Of a stretch of 64,000 nt of DNA, positions 8,230 through 18,100 are shown piece by piece. A model generated the notes under the pieces. The model did not search any database. It had not been told where the DNA came from and worked only from the letters and a program-made list of their open reading frames with translations. The translations under genes were made by a program, and so were the position numbers. This DNA is from Pseudomonas massiliensis (lineage in GTDB: Bacteria; Pseudomonadota; Gammaproteobacteria; Pseudomonadales; Pseudomonadaceae): the NCBI RefSeq assembly GCF_000826105.1, contig NZ_CCYK01000006.1, positions 620,001 through 684,000 on the forward strand, read 5' to 3'. Every line of letters begins with the position of its first letter. Position 1 is the stretch's first letter.

Positions 8230-9557
8230 TGTCATCCTTGCCTGTGCTGGTGATCGAAGACGATCCACACGTTCTGCTAGGTTGCCAGCAAGCCCTGGCG
8301 CTGGAAGATATTCACAGCGAAGGCGTAGCCAGCGCGGAAGCGGCACTGGCGCGCGTCGAAGCGGGCTTTCCAGGCGTCGTGATCAGTGATATCCGCCTTC
8401 CCGGCATGGACGGGCTTACCCTGTTGAGCCATCTGCGGACCCTTGACCCGGCGCTGCCGGTGATTCTCATCACAGGGCATGGCGACATTGCCCTGGCGGT
8501 GAGCGCGATGCGCCAGGGCGCTTATGACTTCATGGAAAAGCCCTTTTCGCCGGAGCAGCTCGTCGACGTCGTGCGTCGGGCCCTGACGCAGCGATCGCTG
8601 ACCTTGGAAGTGCAGGCGCTGAGACGCCAGCTGGCGGGGCGCGGCCTGCTGGAAGAACGTCTGCTGGGCCAATCCCGGGCCATGCAAACGTTGCGCGAAA
8701 CGTTGCGCAACGTGGCGGACACGCCGGCCAATGTGCTTATCATCGGCGAAACGGGCACCGGCAAGGAACTGGTTGCCCGTTGCCTTCATGACTTTAGCCG
8801 ACGTCAGCCGCAGCCTTTCGTTGCACTCAATTGCGGCGCCCTGCCCGACAGCGAATTCCATTATGAAATCTTCGGCCATGAAGCCCATGCCTTCAGCGGC
8901 GCGGATGCTCAGCGTATTGGCAAGATAGAGTACGCCCAGGGCGGAACGCTTTTTCTCGATGAAGTGCAAAGCCTGCCCGAGCCCATGCAAATCAAGATGC
9001 TGCGTGTACTGCAGGAGCGCACCCTGGAGCGGCTAGGGTCCAATTCGCCTTTGCCTGTGGACATACGCGTCATTGCCGCGACCAAGTCACTCGAGGCCGC
9101 GCAGACGCCGCCGGCGGGAATGCGTAGCGATTTTTTCTATCGCCTGAACGTGGTTACACTGCGGGTTCCGCCCCTGCGGGATCGACGCGACGACATCCTC
9201 GACCTGTTCGAGCATTTCCTTGCCGTTGCGTCCGCACGATTCGACCGCCCCCAGCCTGCGCTGGACTCTACCATACGCGCCCGATTACTGAGCCACCCCT
9301 GGCCAGGCAATGTGCGTGAGCTGCGCAATGTCGCGGAGCGATTCGCCTTGGGGCTGACGCCCTTCGGTGATTCAAGTGTCGAGCACGCCCGCCCGACCTT
9401 CAACGAGGCGGTGGAAGTCTTCGAGCGTGGCCTGTTGCTGGAGGCACTGGCCCGCACCGGGGGCAACCTGAGCCAGGCCAGCCAGGAACTGGGCATGGCC
9501 AAGACCACGCTCTTCGATAAAGTCAGGAAATACCGGCTTACAGGCCAGCCGGGGTAA
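8226..9557 (+). CDS. dctD: DctD-type sigma-54-dependent response regulator
   Basis: This 443-residue NtrC-family activator has a receiver domain with acidic pocket IEDD and phospho-Asp in VISDIRLPG (D55). Next comes an AAA+ domain with Walker A GETGTGKE (about 173) and Walker B GGTLFLDEV. The C-terminal Fis-type helix-turn-helix includes GGNLSQASQELGMAKTTLFD. The C-terminal pattern (WPGNVREL-NVAERFALG) fits the DctD subgroup. The sigma-54 contact loop, normally GAFTGA, reads HAFSGA at residues 221-226, which is unusual and may alter activation. It is translationally coupled to the kinase by an ATGA overlap. C4-dicarboxylate control is the best guess, not proven. Confidence 0.86.
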   Translation: MMSSLPVLVIEDDPHVLLGCQQALALEDIHSEGVASAEAALARVEAGFPGVVISDIRLPGMDGLTLLSHLRTLDPALPVILITGHGDIALAVSAMRQGAYDFMEKPFSPEQLVDVVRRALTQRSLTLEVQALRRQLAGRGLLEERLLGQSRAMQTLRETLRNVADTPANVLIIGETGTGKELVARCLHDFSRRQPQPFVALNCGALPDSEFHYEIFGHEAHAFSGADAQRIGKIEYAQGGTLFLDEVQSLPEPMQIKMLRVLQERTLERLGSNSPLPVDIRVIAATKSLEAAQTPPAGMRSDFFYRLNVVTLRVPPLRDRRDDILDLFEHFLAVASARFDRPQPALDSTIRARLLSHPWPGNVRELRNVAERFALGLTPFGDSSVEHARPTFNEAVEVFERGLLLEALARTGGNLSQASQELGMAKTTLFDKVRKYRLTGQPG

Positions 9558-9642
9558 TGCTTGGCCCGGCAGCGTTAAATAGCGACGCCGTGCTTCGCCT
9601 GTCGGCTTGAATGAGCTCTCCTTCAGTCAGGAGGGCATCCGG

Positions 9643-12600
9643 ATGCCTAACGCCAACACGCTCGACGCCTCGCTGTCATTCCCCCGCTTCCTCGGCGATT
9701 CCGAAACCCCATACCCTGCCCCCCCGGAGGCGCTGCAATGGATCAACGTGCAGCACTACCAGGCCGCCATGGAGCGACACCTGACCGATGCCCTGCAGGG
9801 TCAGGCTCAGCCATGGGTAGCGCTTGCCCAAGCGATGCGAACGCTTCAGGACTGGCATGAGCGAAGCCGTGAACTGATTGCGACAGCGATGCTCACGCTG
9901 CCGCGATCCATCGGACACCTTTACCTTCCTTACCGCCAGGCCTGCCTCAATGGCCTGGTCGCTGAAGCTCAGGTACAACAGGCGCTCGGCAGCTTGCCCC
10001 AGGAGGCCTTCGAAACCATTAACGAGTGTGCGCAGGCACTGCTGAGCGACGCCGAGCCGCGCCAGGCCTACCGGTTGTGGAGCTTCGTTCTGCGAGGCCC
10101 GGACGAACAGGCAACCTGGCCAGGCGCGTTCGCGCTCAGTACCCTCCCTGAACTTCCCGACGCCCCGCCTCCTGCTTTCCTGCTGTATCGCTTTGGCGAG
10201 GACGGGGGGTGGACATCCCATCCGTCAATGCCCGCCCTCGAACGTTCACTCGCGGACCTGCTGGGCGCGCAGTCGCCCTTCTCGGTGAGCTCACAAGAAG
10301 CCCGCTGGCCCCGCCTGATAGACCTGATGGACCTGGCCCTGGTGACACTGACCGAGGCGGCTAGCGGTAGCTCCATGGATAGCCCGGAGGCGCGTGAACG
10401 CCTCACGCTTGAAGCCCTGCGCGCACTCAGTGTGCCTATCAACCCGGCACGCGCGCTCGCTTTCGCAAGCATTGACGAAACCTGGCGCAGCTTGCGTTTG
10501 AGCGAGGCGGCCCGACCCTGGATGGCTCGGCTGTCGGGCCCTGTGCTGGCGCGGCTGGCCCAATTGCTGGTCCAGTACGCTGAAGCGTTCGTGGCCAGCG
10601 AGCGCTTGCTGCGCCGGGCCATCCCCGTTCGGGACGCCTATGTCGCGGCCAGGGTCCATGACTACTTGAGCACCCAGTTTGCCTTGACCCAGCCCTGTCG
10701 GGTTCGCCTGGACGTTCCCTTGTCTGTGCAATGGGTGCGCGAGCCGGTCGTGGGAAGCGGCGCGCCTGGCATGCCGGTCAGGCGCGTTGCCCGGCCAAGC
10801 GCGGAACGTCAGCGGCTTACCCTGGAAGCCCTGGCCCTGACACAGGTCGACGATTCCATGGCCGAGCGGCTTCAATTCTTGAAGGTCGACATCAGCCCCT
10901 CGAACCATCCCGCGCATACACGGCTGGAAACAGGCATTGACGCCGCCTGGATTCGCCAAATGGCAGAGCATCTGGATGTGGCCGGTAACTACGAACGGCT
11001 GATGGCCGATGCCTATCTACAGGCAGGCCGATTCGAAGCCAACGCGGACGAAGACACGGCGACTCTCCTGGCCCCCTATGACCTCGCGCTGCAGCTCCAT
11101 GGCGTGGTAGCCCAAGCCTTGGGACGGTTGGAACCTTCAGGGGTGCGCATGGCTGAACGGGCGCGCCAGGCCCCGCATAGCGAAGCCTGGGGAGCAGATG
11201 GCCTTGACCTGACTGTACGCCCGGCTGCCTTGAAAGTGTTCGATGAGAAGATCCACAGCAGCGGCAGCATTCTTGCGGGCGTCAGCTTCATCGAAGATCG
11301 GGCCAGTGGCACGACGCTGTTGTACCTGCCAGACGCGCCCGACGGCCATGGGTTCAGCCAGTACCCTGACCTGGCCACGGCCGTGGAGGCAGTGGAGCGG
11401 CTTTTACTCAATGATCGCTTGCGTCGTTACCTGTGCGAGCGGGCGCTTGAAGGGAATGTCGAGTACCTGGACAGCGTGGTGAGGCAAGGCTTGGCAAAAG
11501 GCTTTCGCACGTTCATCGAAGCACGCGCCCCCTGGCCAGCCCATCTTTCCCTGGCCCGCGTTCAATACCTGGCCGACTGGGGATTGCGCATGCGCGACCA
11601 TCGCGCCAGCTCCACGTCCAATGCGGACAAGATGTTCGAGGCCGCGCAAGACAGTCGCGGTGACGTGCTGAGGTACATTCGTATGGCGCTGGGGTTCGTG
11701 CCCTTCGTCGGTAGCGTCCTGGCCATGGTCGATGCGCTGGAAGCCGGCATCGTCGCCGGGCAGGCGTTCGCTCAAGGGGAAAGTATCGCAGGCGTGGAAG
11801 CCGTCGAATCGGTACTGGTGTCCCTGGTCGACGCCATGATGGACTTTGGTCCTGGCGCGCTGGCTGCCAGTCACTCCAGCCTGATGGCCATGGCGCGAGC
11901 GCGCCAACTGCGCCAGGCGCCAAGAGGCTATGGTCGTTTTAGGGAACTGTGCTCCTGGAGCCATCGGCGTGTCGAAGAAGCCTTCAATGGCTATGAGCGG
12001 CCGGTGATTCTGCGTGGCGCGCCTGGTACGGATGGTCGTTGGCGTAACGTGCATCAGCAAGCGGAAGGGACCTTTATCACTCGCGGTAGCTACGTGTATG
12101 CCGTGGAATGGGATAGCAGCCTGAACACCTGGCGTCTGTCACCCACCCAGACCCGCCATTACCGCCAGCCCGTCGCCCTGGACGAAGCCGGCAACTGGCA
12201 AACCCACGGACACCTTTATGGCGCCCTAGTGGATGGAGGGCTACGCGGCGGCGGTGCTGTACAAAGTTATCTGGCCGATCGGCTCGACCCCCTGTGGCCT
12301 GACGCCCTTCGGCGATTGCTCCCGCGCTGGTGGACCGATGCCCAATATCGTCGCCAGCAGCAACTGGCCAGCGAAGCGCATTCTCGGCTTAGAACCTTTG
12401 TGAGCCACGACGCTGTCTTGCAGCAGCGCTTGGAAGGCTACCGTGCTCAGGGGGCGGAGGCCCCGGCGGGCCCGGTTATCGAGGGGTGCGATCGAGTGAT
12501 CGAAGCCGTCAGCCTTTATTACGACACCCTCGAACGTTATCGACCCCTGTTGCAAGGGCGGCGGCAAGGCGAAATCAGAACCGACCAAAGCCGCGCGGCC

Positions 12601-14088
12601 GCTACCCTCGCTGCCCGAACCAACCTGCAGATCCACCTCGCGTTCCTGGAAAGCGATCGCCTCAGCGAACTGGCTCAGGCGCAGCGGCGGGAGATCCAGG
12701 AAACCATACTCCAGCGCTATCGCGAACAGGGCCCATTGACACCTGTAGGCCCTGACCTGTTAGAGCGGCAGCGCGCTATCCGCCAGACCATCGCCCAGAT
12801 ACTCGCGCAATATGATCTTATCCAGCGTGGACTGGATCGCCTCACCCAGTGGCAACGTCGCATCACCCTGGCGGAGCATCGACGGGCGCTCCATACCGAT
12901 AACGAGACCTCGTTCCAGGTCTTCGATACCGCTGCGACGGCCTTGGCCCGGATCGGGCTTCTTCTGGACCTGGCACCGCACGATAACCTGGCTGATCCCT
13001 CGTGGCTGTATATGCGCAGGCTGTATACGCCGGCTCGGGTTCGTTTCGACCGGGTGGCCCAGGCCAGCTACCACGGAGGAAGGCTCAACCTGCCACTTCC
13101 GCAACGCGAGCGCTTGAAAATTCAGCTCAGGGAAAACAGCCAAGCCCTGATCAGGGTCATTCGGCGTCTCTTGGCCAGTTACCCGGAGCAGTTCGATGCG
13201 GACTATGCCGAGCGGCTGCTCGATGAGCTGGGCAGGCTTCGTGACGGGCTTGGCCACAGACCCGTCGCCGAGGCCAAGCCTCATAAGCCTCATAAGCCTC
13301 ATAAGCCTCAAGCCGAGGTATTCGAAGGCGATGGCTTGTTGCTGGTCGGTGAACCAGTGCAGGGCCAGCCATCCGTGCTTGCCGTGCACAACGTCAACAA
13401 CCGCACCGAACGCTGGCTACGCCGCGTCGATAACACCTATGAGCCCGCCGAAACGGCCACCGAGGCTCCGCCAGTGCTGCCCCCGGTCGAGATCGCGCGG
13501 ATCGCCCAATACCGGCTTGATCAACTGCCCGTCTTTCGCAACAGAATGCAACGTTACGCCCGCCAGCAAATGCTTCCCGCGGACCTCGAAGACCTTTTCC
13601 TTGGAGAAAGCCAAGAGCTGGAATTCCGAGCCAGTCAACTGGCCCAAAGTGACCAGAGTCAGCGCTATGCCGCATTAGTGCGGCAGTCGCGCGAGCAGGC
13701 AGCGCAACTCCGCGCCGAAGGCCGACAAGCCCGGATCGACACTTGCAAGGCCTCAACCAGGCCAACCGCTGCGCAGCTCCAATACCTGGCGGAGCAGGGT
13801 GAGGTGCGGATTCGCAAGCTCGGCGGGCGCCAGCGCTCCGGTACCGCGAGCAGAAGCAACTGGCTGCAGGAATACGAGGTACTGGACAGCCGTAGCGGCA
13901 GGCCATTGTCCTATGCCCACTTCCATTACAGGCAGGAACAGTCCGCGTTCGAAGAATTTGTCGTTGCTCACCTGAAGACCCCAGCCCAGCGCAGGCTGGG
14001 AGCCGCTGCCTCCGGACAGGCGCCAATCTGGCGAGGTGAAATCAGTCGCCCCTTGGCAGAGCGTTTGTTCAGCTCGGCGCTGGGGTGA
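9643..14088 (+). CDS. giant dermonecrotic-toxin-like (DUF6543-type) protein
   Basis: This protein has 1481 residues and no signal peptide. The ATG at 9643 has AGGAGGG seven bases upstream; an upstream in-frame TTG at 9607 is less likely. The N-terminal QWINVQHYQAAMERHL region and the TTLLYLPDAPDGHGFSQYPD segment near residue 560 resemble the large Pseudomonas proteins labelled dermonecrotic-toxin domain / DUF6543. A long hydrophobic stretch (about 678-740, ALGFVPFVGSVLAMVDALEA) could be a membrane-inserting hairpin. Gln/Arg-rich helices follow at about 960-1200, then a KPH repeat at about 1212. No catalytic toxin motif, secretion signal or adjacent immunity gene was recognised. It sits alone between dctD and metR as an apparent accessory insertion. 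Toxicity is an inference from family naming. Confidence 0.72.
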   Translation: MPNANTLDASLSFPRFLGDSETPYPAPPEALQWINVQHYQAAMERHLTDALQGQAQPWVALAQAMRTLQDWHERSRELIATAMLTLPRSIGHLYLPYRQACLNGLVAEAQVQQALGSLPQEAFETINECAQALLSDAEPRQAYRLWSFVLRGPDEQATWPGAFALSTLPELPDAPPPAFLLYRFGEDGGWTSHPSMPALERSLADLLGAQSPFSVSSQEARWPRLIDLMDLALVTLTEAASGSSMDSPEARERLTLEALRALSVPINPARALAFASIDETWRSLRLSEAARPWMARLSGPVLARLAQLLVQYAEAFVASERLLRRAIPVRDAYVAARVHDYLSTQFALTQPCRVRLDVPLSVQWVREPVVGSGAPGMPVRRVARPSAERQRLTLEALALTQVDDSMAERLQFLKVDISPSNHPAHTRLETGIDAAWIRQMAEHLDVAGNYERLMADAYLQAGRFEANADEDTATLLAPYDLALQLHGVVAQALGRLEPSGVRMAERARQAPHSEAWGADGLDLTVRPAALKVFDEKIHSSGSILAGVSFIEDRASGTTLLYLPDAPDGHGFSQYPDLATAVEAVERLLLNDRLRRYLCERALEGNVEYLDSVVRQGLAKGFRTFIEARAPWPAHLSLARVQYLADWGLRMRDHRASSTSNADKMFEAAQDSRGDVLRYIRMALGFVPFVGSVLAMVDALEAGIVAGQAFAQGESIAGVEAVESVLVSLVDAMMDFGPGALAASHSSLMAMARARQLRQAPRGYGRFRELCSWSHRRVEEAFNGYERPVILRGAPGTDGRWRNVHQQAEGTFITRGSYVYAVEWDSSLNTWRLSPTQTRHYRQPVALDEAGNWQTHGHLYGALVDGGLRGGGAVQSYLADRLDPLWPDALRRLLPRWWTDAQYRRQQQLASEAHSRLRTFVSHDAVLQQRLEGYRAQGAEAPAGPVIEGCDRVIEAVSLYYDTLERYRPLLQGRRQGEIRTDQSRAAATLAARTNLQIHLAFLESDRLSELAQAQRREIQETILQRYREQGPLTPVGPDLLERQRAIRQTIAQILAQYDLIQRGLDRLTQWQRRITLAEHRRALHTDNETSFQVFDTAATALARIGLLLDLAPHDNLADPSWLYMRRLYTPARVRFDRVAQASYHGGRLNLPLPQRERLKIQLRENSQALIRVIRRLLASYPEQFDADYAERLLDELGRLRDGLGHRPVAEAKPHKPHKPHKPQAEVFEGDGLLLVGEPVQGQPSVLAVHNVNNRTERWLRRVDNTYEPAETATEAPPVLPPVEIARIAQYRLDQLPVFRNRMQRYARQQMLPADLEDLFLGESQELEFRASQLAQSDQSQRYAALVRQSREQAAQLRAEGRQARIDTCKASTRPTAAQLQYLAEQGEVRIRKLGGRQRSGTASRSNWLQEYEVLDSRSGRPLSYAHFHYRQEQSAFEEFVVAHLKTPAQRRLGAAASGQAPIWRGEISRPLAERLFSSALG
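13276..13310 (+). repeat. 9-bp tandem repeat coding KPH units inside the toxin-like gene
   Basis: The unit AAGCCTCAT occurs three times in perfect tandem, followed by eight bases of a fourth copy. It encodes Lys-Pro-His repeats in frame. The repeat sits between the long helical region and the C-terminal part, so it looks like a variable-length linker. A nine-base unit keeps the frame if copies are gained or lost. Confidence 0.9.
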
Positions 14089-14202
14089 TCCTGGCAACCA
14101 TGTCCAGCACCGCGCCCGTTGAATAGCAGTCTCGACATCGGCTCCATCATGAGGCAATCTCAACTCGATTCCCGCCATGCGGAGTTTTTTTCACGGTGCA
14201 AT

Positions 14203-15120
14203 GTGCTTGAAATACGTCATCTCAAAACCCTTCATGCCCTGCGCGAAGCCGATAGCCTGGTAGAAGCTGCCGAGCGGCTGCACCTGACGCAGTCAGCCCT
14301 CTCCCATCAATTCAAGGAATTGGAGGACCGACTTGGCCTTGCCCTCTTCATTCGCAAGACCAAGCCGGTACGTTTCACCAGCGCTGGCTTGCGGCTGTTG
14401 CAACTGGCCGACGCTACCCTGCCGCTCATGCGCGGCGCGGAGCGCGATATCGCCCGGCTGGCTGGAGGTACGGCCGGGCGACTGCACATGGCGATCGAGT
14501 GTCACAGCTGCTTCCAGTGGCTGATGCCTACCATCGATCAGTTCCGCGACGCCTGGCCGGAAGTGGAACTGGACCTGGCCTCCGGTTTCGCCTTCGCGCC
14601 CTTGCCGGCCCTTGCCCGCGGCGACCTGGACCTGGTGGTCACTTCCGACCCCGTGGACCTGCCTGGCATCACCTATGTGCCGCTGTTCACGTTCGAGGCC
14701 ATGCTTGCCGTGGCCAACCAGCATCCCTTGGCAAGCAAGCCCTGGATCGAACCGGAAGACCTGGAAGATCAGACGCTCATCACTTACCCGGTGGAACGCG
14801 ATCGCCTGGATATCTTCACCCGGTTCCTTGAACCGGCCGAGGTTGAACCGGCAGCCGTGCGCACCGCCGAACTGTCGGTGATGATGATGCAGCTGGTCGC
14901 CAGCGGGCGCGGTGTCTGCGGCATGCCTCATTGGGCACTGCATGAATACAGCTCACGCGGCTACGTCAAGGCGCGGCGCCTGGGCGAGAAAGGCCTGTTC
15001 GCCACCCTCTATGCCGGCATCCGCACGGACATGCTCGATGCGCCCTTCATGCGGGATTTCCTGCTCACGGCCAAGGACACGTCCTTCGCCACCCTGGATG
15101 GCGTCAGCGCGGTTCGCTGA
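14203..15120 (+). CDS. metR: LysR-family methionine regulator MetR
   Basis: This is a 305-residue LysR-type activator of methionine synthesis genes that uses homocysteine as co-effector. The N-terminal HTH (LVEAAERLHLTQSALSHQFK) and the effector domain with GRLHMAIECHSCFQWLMPTI match Pseudomonas MetR almost word for word. The GTG at 14203 gives the family start (MLEIRHLKTLHALREAD). An in-frame ATG at 14149 would add 18 residues and also lacks a good ribosome site, so the start is not certain. lhr begins 57 bases downstream in the same direction. Confidence 0.93.
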   Translation: MLEIRHLKTLHALREADSLVEAAERLHLTQSALSHQFKELEDRLGLALFIRKTKPVRFTSAGLRLLQLADATLPLMRGAERDIARLAGGTAGRLHMAIECHSCFQWLMPTIDQFRDAWPEVELDLASGFAFAPLPALARGDLDLVVTSDPVDLPGITYVPLFTFEAMLAVANQHPLASKPWIEPEDLEDQTLITYPVERDRLDIFTRFLEPAEVEPAAVRTAELSVMMMQLVASGRGVCGMPHWALHEYSSRGYVKARRLGEKGLFATLYAGIRTDMLDAPFMRDFLLTAKDTSFATLDGVSAVR

Positions 15121-15177
15121 AGCCTACCCTGCCCAGCGGCCCTTGCAAGCCTTGCCTCGAGGCGCCATAAAGGTGGC

Positions 15178-18100
15178 ATGAACCTGCCGCCTTCAGACCT
15201 CATTCTCGATGCCTTCCACCCTGCCGTGCAGCGCTGGTTTCGGCAGAGTTTTCCCACTATCACGCCAGCCCAGGCGGCCGCCTGGCCGCTGATCGCGGCT
15301 GGGCAATCGGTGCTGGTGGCTGCGCCTACCGGCTCGGGCAAGACGCTTACCGCCTTCTTGGCCGTACTGGACGAACTGGTGCGCCGCGCGCTCGGCCCCG
15401 AAGGGCTGCCGGAGCAGACCCAGGTGGTCTATGTGTCACCGTTGAAGGCATTGTCCAACGACATCCAGATCAACCTGCAACGCCCCCTGGCCGGGATCAG
15501 CGAGCAGCTGGAAGCCATGGGCTCGCCGCCATTGCGCCTGCGTACCGCGGTACGCACAGGCGATACGCCACAAAAAGAACGCGCAGCCATGCGCCGAACG
15601 CCGCCGCATATCCTGGTCACTACTCCCGAATCGCTCTATGTATTGCTGGGCTCCGAGGGTGGTCGGCAATTGCTGGGCAATGTCAGTAGCGTGATCGTCG
15701 ATGAAATTCATGCCGTGGCTGGTAGCAAGCGCGGCAGCCACCTGGCCTTGAGCCTTGAACGCTTGCAGGCGTTGACTGCTGCGCCGCTGCGGCGCATTGG
15801 CCTATCCGCCACGCAAAAGCCCATCGAGCGCGTGGCCAGGTTCCTGGTGGGCCATCAACGTACCTGCGCGATCGTCGATGTGGGCCATGCGCGCCCTCGC
15901 GACCTGGCTCTGGAAGTACCGCCGGTTCCCCTTGGCCCCGTCATGGCCAACGACGTATGGGAGCTGGTCTACGAGCGCCTCGCAGTGCTCGCCCGGGAGC
16001 ACCGGACCACGCTGGTTTTCGTCAACACTCGACGGCTGGCCGAACGCGTGACCCGGCACCTGAGCGACCGCCTGGGACGCGATCGGGTGGCGGCCCATCA
16101 CGGCAGCCTGGCGCGAGAACAGCGACTGGGCGCAGAACAGCGACTAAAGGCCGGCGAGCTCCGTGTGTTGGTTGCCACCGCATCGCTGGAGCTGGGCATC
16201 GATATCGGTGAAGTGGAGCTGGTCTGCCAGATCGGCTCGCCACGTTCCATCGCCGCCTTCCTGCAACGGGTCGGCCGTTCCGGCCATCAGGTAGGGGGCA
16301 CCCCCAAAGGCCGGCTATTTCCCACCTCGATGGAGGATCTGATCGAATGCGCGGCACTGCTCGATTGTGTCCAGCGTGGCGAACTGGACGAAGTGATGAT
16401 CCCGAAAGCACCGCTGGATGTGCTGGCGCAGCAGATCATCGCCGAAGTGAGTTGCCAGGAGTGGCATGAAGCCAGCCTATTGGCCCTTATGCGTCAGGCC
16501 ATGCCGTATGAACAGCTCTCTGAAGCGGACTACCATGAGCTGCTGGCCACACTTGCCCAAGGCTACAGCACCCGCCAAGGGATCCGCGGCGCCTACCTGC
16601 ATCGGGATACGGTCAGCGGCACGCTGCGTGGTCGACGAGGAAGCAGGCTCACTGCCGTCACAAGCGGCGGCACCATCGCCGACAACGCCGACTACAGCGT
16701 GATCCTCGACCCGCAAGGGCTGAACATCGGCAGTGTCAACGAGGACTTTGCCGTGGAAAGCCTGGCCGGCGATGTGTTCCAGCTTGGCAATGCCGCCTAC
16801 CGCATCCTGCGCGTGGAGAGTGGCCGGGTGCGGGTGGAAGATGCCAAGGGCATGCCGCCCAACATCCCGTTCTGGTTGGGCGAGACACCGGGGCGCAGCG
16901 ATGAGCTGTCTCGCTCGGTAGGGCGACTGCAAGGCGCCATCGACCATGCCTTGGGTGTCAGTCAAGGACAGCTCGAACCGGTGCTGGCCTGGCTCACCAC
17001 GGATGTGAGGCTCGACGTCGCCAGCGCCGAGCAGATACTGGAATACCTCGCCCGCACGCGCCAGGCGCTGGGCGCGCTACCGTCCCAGGAGACCCTGGTG
17101 ATGGAACGCTTCTTCGATGCATCCGGCGGTACGCAACTGGTCATACACAGCCCTTTCGGGAGCCGCGTGAACCGCGCCTGGGGGCTGGCCTTGCGCAAAC
17201 GCTTCTGCCGCACCTTCAACTTCGAACTGCAGGCAGCGGCCAGCGAAGACGCCATTGTCCTTTCCCTATCCACCAGTCATAGCTTCGCCCTGGATGAGGT
17301 ATGGCATTACCTGAATAGCGAAACGGCGGAGTCCGTACTGATCCAGGCGTTGCTCGATGCCCCCCTGTTCGGCGTGCGCTGGCGCTGGAACGCGGCAACC
17401 GCCCTTGCCCTGCCCCGCTATGCCGGTGGTCGCAAGGTGGCGCCCCAGTTGCAGCGGATGAAAAGTGAAGACCTGATCGCCAAGGTCTTTCCGGACCAGA
17501 TCGCTTGCCTGGAAAACCTCGCGGGCGAACGGGAAATCCCTGATCACCCACTGGTGCGACAAACCCTCGACGACTGTCTGCACGACGCCCTGGACAGTGA
17601 AGCCTGGCTCCGCCTGTTGCAGCGGATCGAAGCCGGGCAGGTGCGTCTGCTCAGCAGGGACCTGCCTGCGCCATCCCCCTTGGCCGCGGCCATTCTCAAT
17701 GCCCGCCCCTACGCGTTCCTGGACGATGCACCACTGGAGGAACGACGTACCCAGGCCGTGTTGAGTCGCCGCTGGAACGACCCGGCCAGCGTCGACGACA
17801 TGGGCGCCCTGGCGCCTGAAGCCATCGCCGCCGTGAGCGAAGAGGCCTGGCCGCGACCCCGGGGCGAGGATGAAATGCACGAGGCCTTGATGACCTTGGC
17901 AGTGATCACGGCAAGCGAGGCTCAGGCCAACGAACACTGGCCAGGCTGGCTGGCGCGCCTGGCCGCCAGCGGCCGGGCTGGCCAGGTGCTTGTGGGGCTG
18001 GAAACGGTGCTGTGGTTTCCCCGGGAGCGGCTGGCCTGCATAGGTGCAGCCTACCCCGACGCGACTATCGCCCCCGCCTTGGCCAACCTGCCTGGCTTCG

